Shown here: piece after piece, positions 5,698-7,708 of the stretch
How the letters are laid out: each line of letters starts with the position of its first letter
How positions within the stretch are numbered: the first letter of the stretch is position 1
Assembly: GCA_002315885.1 (NCBI GenBank)
Contig: DCIO01000015.1
Span: forward strand, 1 to 7,708
DNA length: 7,708 nt
Direction of reading: 5' to 3'
Origin: Lentisphaeria bacterium UBA1724
GTDB taxonomy: Bacteria > Verrucomicrobiota > Lentisphaeria > Oligosphaerales > Oligosphaeraceae
The notes under the pieces: model-generated
What the model was told of the DNA's origin: nothing
Database searches by the model: none
Seen by the model: the letters and a program-made list of their open reading frames with translations, nothing else
Program-made: the position numbers and the translations under genes

Positions 5698-6555
5698 TTA
5701 GCGGCCTTTGTCGCCACCGTAGGCATCGCAGTTGGGATACCAGTAGAGGTCGCTGACCAGGTAACGGGTACCAGTGGAGCCATTGTCGATTTTGGCCTTG
5801 GAGATACCGATTGCCTCCACATGTCCATCGGTGAAGGAGTAGTTCTGGTTCTGGCTATGACGGAAGAAGGAGGCGACGTAGGGCTCCTGGTAGAGATATT
5901 GGGGATGCATGTTGGCAGAGGAACGATACTTCCAGTCGGTGTGGATGGAGTTGTTGGCAGAGCCATCAAAGCAGTTCACATGGAGGGAAGCGTATTTGAT
6001 GGAACTGACGCGGTGCCAGTCTGCGGCGGGACGGATGGAGGCATCTCCACTTGTCATCCAAGCACCAGTCTTGGCACGATATTCAAAGCTGAAACCCAGG
6101 CTGACCTGGTAGCCGATGTTACCTGCAACGCGCTCGCTGGTGGGGCAGGAGGGGCACAGCATGACCTTGTGCCAACTGGACTGGTCTGCGGTTGTCTGGT
6201 CACGGGCGGCGGGGTCCTTCTGCCACCACTGGTAGGCGTTCATGGGGGTGCCAGGGACCAGGGGATTCAGGGTGAACCAGGTAAAGACATTGCTGTCGTT
6301 CAGGTAGTCGGCGTAGGGACCAGGGCCACCGTAGGTACCGTAGTCACGTGCCCACCAGAAAGTAGGAGGCAGATAGTCGTCTGCGTCATTGGCGTAGAGG
6401 AGATTTCCCAGCTGGATCTGCTTCAGGTTGCTGGTGCAGGAGATGGCACGGGCCTTCTCACGGGCCTTGGACAATGCGGGCAGCAACATGGCCGCCAAGA
6501 TGGCAATGATGGCAATCACAACCAGCAATTCAATCAAAGTGAAGGATTTTTTCAT
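5698..6555 (-). CDS. Pseudopilin-like protein with H-X9-DG motif (prepilin-type leader)
   Basis: 285-aa protein with a class III (prepilin) signal: MKKS, then FTLIELLVVIAIIAIL, with Glu at mature position +5 and a hydrophobic helix to about residue 28. The expected cleavage falls between Ser4 and Phe5; the usual Gly at -1 is replaced by Ser. The amphipathic continuation LPALSKAREKARAISC (25-40) and NLKQIQLGNLLYANDADDYLPP are standard for this family. The C-terminal part has His233, nine residues, then Asp243-Gly244, an exact H-X9-DG motif in RHSQNQNYSFTDGHVEAI. A LCPSCP segment (133-138) fits the family's CPS position. The protein would be processed by a prepilin peptidase and anchored in the inner membrane or assembled on a pseudopilus; no secretion or pilus machinery is nearby. 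It looks monocistronic, with its own promoter and terminator. No Shine-Dalgarno is visible; the leader ends CCAAAAC just before ATG. The specific role is unknown, as for most of these expanded paralogues. Confidence 0.94.
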   Translation of the reverse strand: MKKSFTLIELLVVIAIIAILAAMLLPALSKAREKARAISCTSNLKQIQLGNLLYANDADDYLPPTFWWARDYGTYGGPGPYADYLNDSNVFTWFTLNPLVPGTPMNAYQWWQKDPAARDQTTADQSSWHKVMLCPSCPTSERVAGNIGYQVSLGFSFEYRAKTGAWMTSGDASIRPAADWHRVSSIKYASLHVNCFDGSANNSIHTDWKYRSSANMHPQYLYQEPYVASFFRHSQNQNYSFTDGHVEAIGISKAKIDNGSTGTRYLVSDLYWYPNCDAYGGDKGR

Positions 6556-6599
6556 GTTTTGGAATTTGGGCTATGTTGTTCGATGAAGAATTTACTTAT

Positions 6600-6611
6600 A
6601 TTGTATACAAT
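6600..6611. promoter_or_regulatory. 12-bp perfect palindrome, possible repressor operator
   Basis: ATTGTATACAAT is a perfect inverted repeat with no central spacer. It contains the whole predicted -10 hexamer, a position where a bound dimer would block RNA polymerase. The TTGTATACAA core resembles sites of GntR-family repressors. No regulator gene is present in the window, so the assignment is only by resemblance. Confidence 0.4.
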
Positions 6612-6627
6612 TCTGAGTGAAAATCAA
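6600..6627 (-). promoter_or_regulatory. Sigma70-like promoter of the pseudopilin gene starting at 6555
   Basis: On the minus strand TTGATT (6622-6627) and TACAAT (6600-6605) are separated by 16 nt. The match is four of six at -35 and five of six at -10. Transcription would begin around 6590-6594, giving a leader of about 35-40 nt. The -10 lies inside the palindrome at 6600-6611. Confidence 0.55.
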
Positions 6628-6642
6628 GTCCATGCGCCCCCA

Positions 6643-6681
6643 AAAAATAAAGCGCCCGAAGCGAGATGCGTCGGGCGCTTT
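6643..6681 (-). terminator. Rho-independent terminator of the pseudopilin gene starting at 7552
   Basis: An 11-bp perfect stem, AAAGCGCCCGA (6649-6659) with TCGGGCGCTTT (6671-6681), around an 11-nt loop. On the minus strand it is followed by ATTTTTTG. It starts 28 nt after the stop codon at 6710, the same distance as the terminator of the neighbouring pseudopilin gene. On the plus strand the tail is poorer (TTTGTGCGTTT), so it works best in the minus direction. Confidence 0.88.
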
Positions 6682-6709
6682 GTGCGTTTAGGCTTTTCCT
6701 ATGTAGGAA

Positions 6710-7552
6710 TTACCAGATCGTGCGGGCAAAGTTATCGATGAAGGCGGAGAGAGTGCCATCGATGATAACCTTAACGTTGCTATTGATGGCGCCATTACCC
6801 GCGTATGCCCAGATTTCCAGGGCCTTCTTGGGGGCGAGTGCCTCGGAGTGGCCATCCCAGAAGGCCATGTTCGCCATGCCGCTGTGGCTGCAGTTGATGG
6901 TGGAGAAAGTCGAAGAATAACCTGCATCGCGGCAATTCAGGGCCATGATTTGTCCTTCCGCGCCGGTCTTGGGACCAGTGGAGTATTCGGAGCAGGAGAG
7001 GATCCACTTCTGGGAAGGAGCGACTTTGCCGCTGCCGGGGCGCTGGGTCTGTCCACGCACGCCGAAGGAGGAGTAGGTGCTGTGTTCCAATCCGGCCCAG
7101 TAGGAGTCGGCTTCCGAGCCAGTGCCATTGGCGCGGTGTCTGGGAATTGCGTAGGTATGATACATGTGGTCCTGGATTTCCGCGACGTTGGTGACCTTCT
7201 TGGTATGAGACCCCAAGGTGCAGTAGTCAACACCCACGGGCCAGTAGGCGAGTCCCACGCAGGCGCCGTCTCCGCCCGCCTTGTTTATCTGGACGTAGGA
7301 GGAACCGTTGGAATAGATGGAACCGTATTCCCAGCCGGTGTAGCCGCCCTGATCAAGGCGCATGCAGATGTAATCGCCGTAGTCATCGGCATACATGATG
7401 AGTCCCAGGATGCACTGCTTCTGGTTGTTGACGCAAGAGATGGCGCGGGCCTTTGCACGGGCTTTGGAGAGCGCAGGCAAGAGCATGGCTGCTAGGATGG
7501 CGATGATGGCGATGACCACCAACAATTCGATCAAAGTGAAGGATTTTTTCAT
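6710..7552 (-). CDS. Pseudopilin-like protein with H-X9-DG motif (second paralogue)
   Basis: 280-aa paralogue of the neighbouring pseudopilin-like protein. The first 40 residues are nearly identical (MKKS, FTLIELLVVIAIIAIL, then LPALSKARAKARAISC), again with Ser at the -1 cleavage position and Glu at mature +5. The remainder is quite different apart from the family plan: YADDYGDYI after the helix, and the exact H-X9-DG motif with His223 and Asp233-Gly234 in CSHSGMANMAFWDGHSEAL. The middle is rich in Gly, Ser and Tyr, as expected of an exported globular domain. The start is the ATG at 7550-7552: the same frame stays open 45 nt upstream, but the prepilin leader must lie at the extreme N-terminus, so the longer form is rejected. 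No Shine-Dalgarno is visible; the leader ends CACAAAACC. It has its own promoter candidate and a strong terminator. Membrane insertion and peptidase processing are inferred; the biological role is unknown. Confidence 0.93.
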   Translation of the reverse strand: MKKSFTLIELLVVIAIIAILAAMLLPALSKARAKARAISCVNNQKQCILGLIMYADDYGDYICMRLDQGGYTGWEYGSIYSNGSSYVQINKAGGDGACVGLAYWPVGVDYCTLGSHTKKVTNVAEIQDHMYHTYAIPRHRANGTGSEADSYWAGLEHSTYSSFGVRGQTQRPGSGKVAPSQKWILSCSEYSTGPKTGAEGQIMALNCRDAGYSSTFSTINCSHSGMANMAFWDGHSEALAPKKALEIWAYAGNGAINSNVKVIIDGTLSAFIDNFARTIW

Positions 7553-7708
7553 GGTTTTGTGATGTGATTCTGGTTGTATTCTATTGGAGAAACGCAAAAT
7601 GTTCTAGTTTTGTCACTATTATTGGAAAATTTCGCAAAAAGTCAACCACATAAACGCAAAAAAAACACTATTTATTGTTCCTTTCGTAACTATTCAGAAC
7701 CCCACCCC
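7553..7708. other. Upstream region of the pseudopilin gene, no gene seen
   Basis: AT-rich, 156 nt to the window edge. Besides the promoter, CGCAAAA occurs three times on the plus strand (7593, 7633, 7655). I see no coding tail of an upstream gene and no clear terminator hairpin. Confidence 0.5.
7618..7645 (-). promoter_or_regulatory. Sigma70-like promoter of the pseudopilin gene starting at 7552
   Basis: On the minus strand TTGACT (7640-7645, five of six) and AATAAT (7618-7623, five of six) are 16 nt apart. An overlapping TAATAG would give an 18-nt spacer. An eight-base T-run and other AT-rich sequence just upstream could act as an UP-like element. The leader would be about 55-60 nt. Confidence 0.6.

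Noticed and set aside
5821..6741. Plus-strand open frame of 306 codons opposite a pseudopilin gene
   Set aside because: Its Gly/Val-rich, low-complexity product mirrors the other strand, runs through a terminator and promoter, and has no motif of its own.
7553..7597. Fifteen-codon N-terminal extension of the second pseudopilin
   Set aside because: A prepilin signal begins with a short basic leader right before FTLIE, and the paralogue starts at the same MKKS.

Overview
The window most resembles a chromosome segment of a PVC-group bacterium, probably Lentisphaerota (Victivallales-like), with Kiritimatiellae or Planctomycetes as alternatives. The main clue is the pair of pseudopilin-like proteins with a 'MKKSFTLIELLVVIAIIAIL' leader and an exact H-X9-DG motif near the C-terminus. 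This family is greatly expanded in those phyla. The taxonomic placement is inference from family distribution, not a database match.

All seven genes lie on the minus strand, so transcription runs from high to low coordinates. First (7708-5390) come two separate pseudopilin-like genes. Each has its own upstream region, a sigma70-like promoter candidate and a strong downstream hairpin terminator. The promoter of the second has a perfect 12-bp palindrome, ATTGTATACAAT, that contains its -10 box. Next is a 307-nt gene-free stretch rich in small dyads, then murJ (lipid II flippase, 5390-3792). After a 66-nt gap come four tightly packed genes: two different Gfo/Idh/MocA-family oxidoreductases, nagB (glucosamine-6-phosphate deaminase) and a short nagA (N-acetylglucosamine-6-phosphate deacetylase). 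Their gaps are 32, 29 and 1 nt, so they look like one operon. Whether murJ is transcribed with them cannot be settled from sequence.

NagA and NagB together would turn GlcNAc-6-phosphate into fructose-6-phosphate, acetate and ammonia. The two linked oxidoreductases are not part of the standard pathway. They suggest that the sugar entering it is first oxidised, reduced or epimerised, or released from a glycoside by a keto-intermediate route. No kinase, transporter or glycosidase is visible in the window. NagA is unusual because it is reduced to the catalytic barrel: both the N- and C-terminal parts that form the usual beta-sandwich are missing.

There are no tRNAs, rRNAs, CRISPR arrays or insertion sequences that I can support. 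I see no clear defence or mobile system. The most notable points are the redox-linked amino-sugar operon, the barrel-only NagA, the degenerate cofactor motifs of one oxidoreductase and the operator-like palindrome at a pseudopilin promoter.
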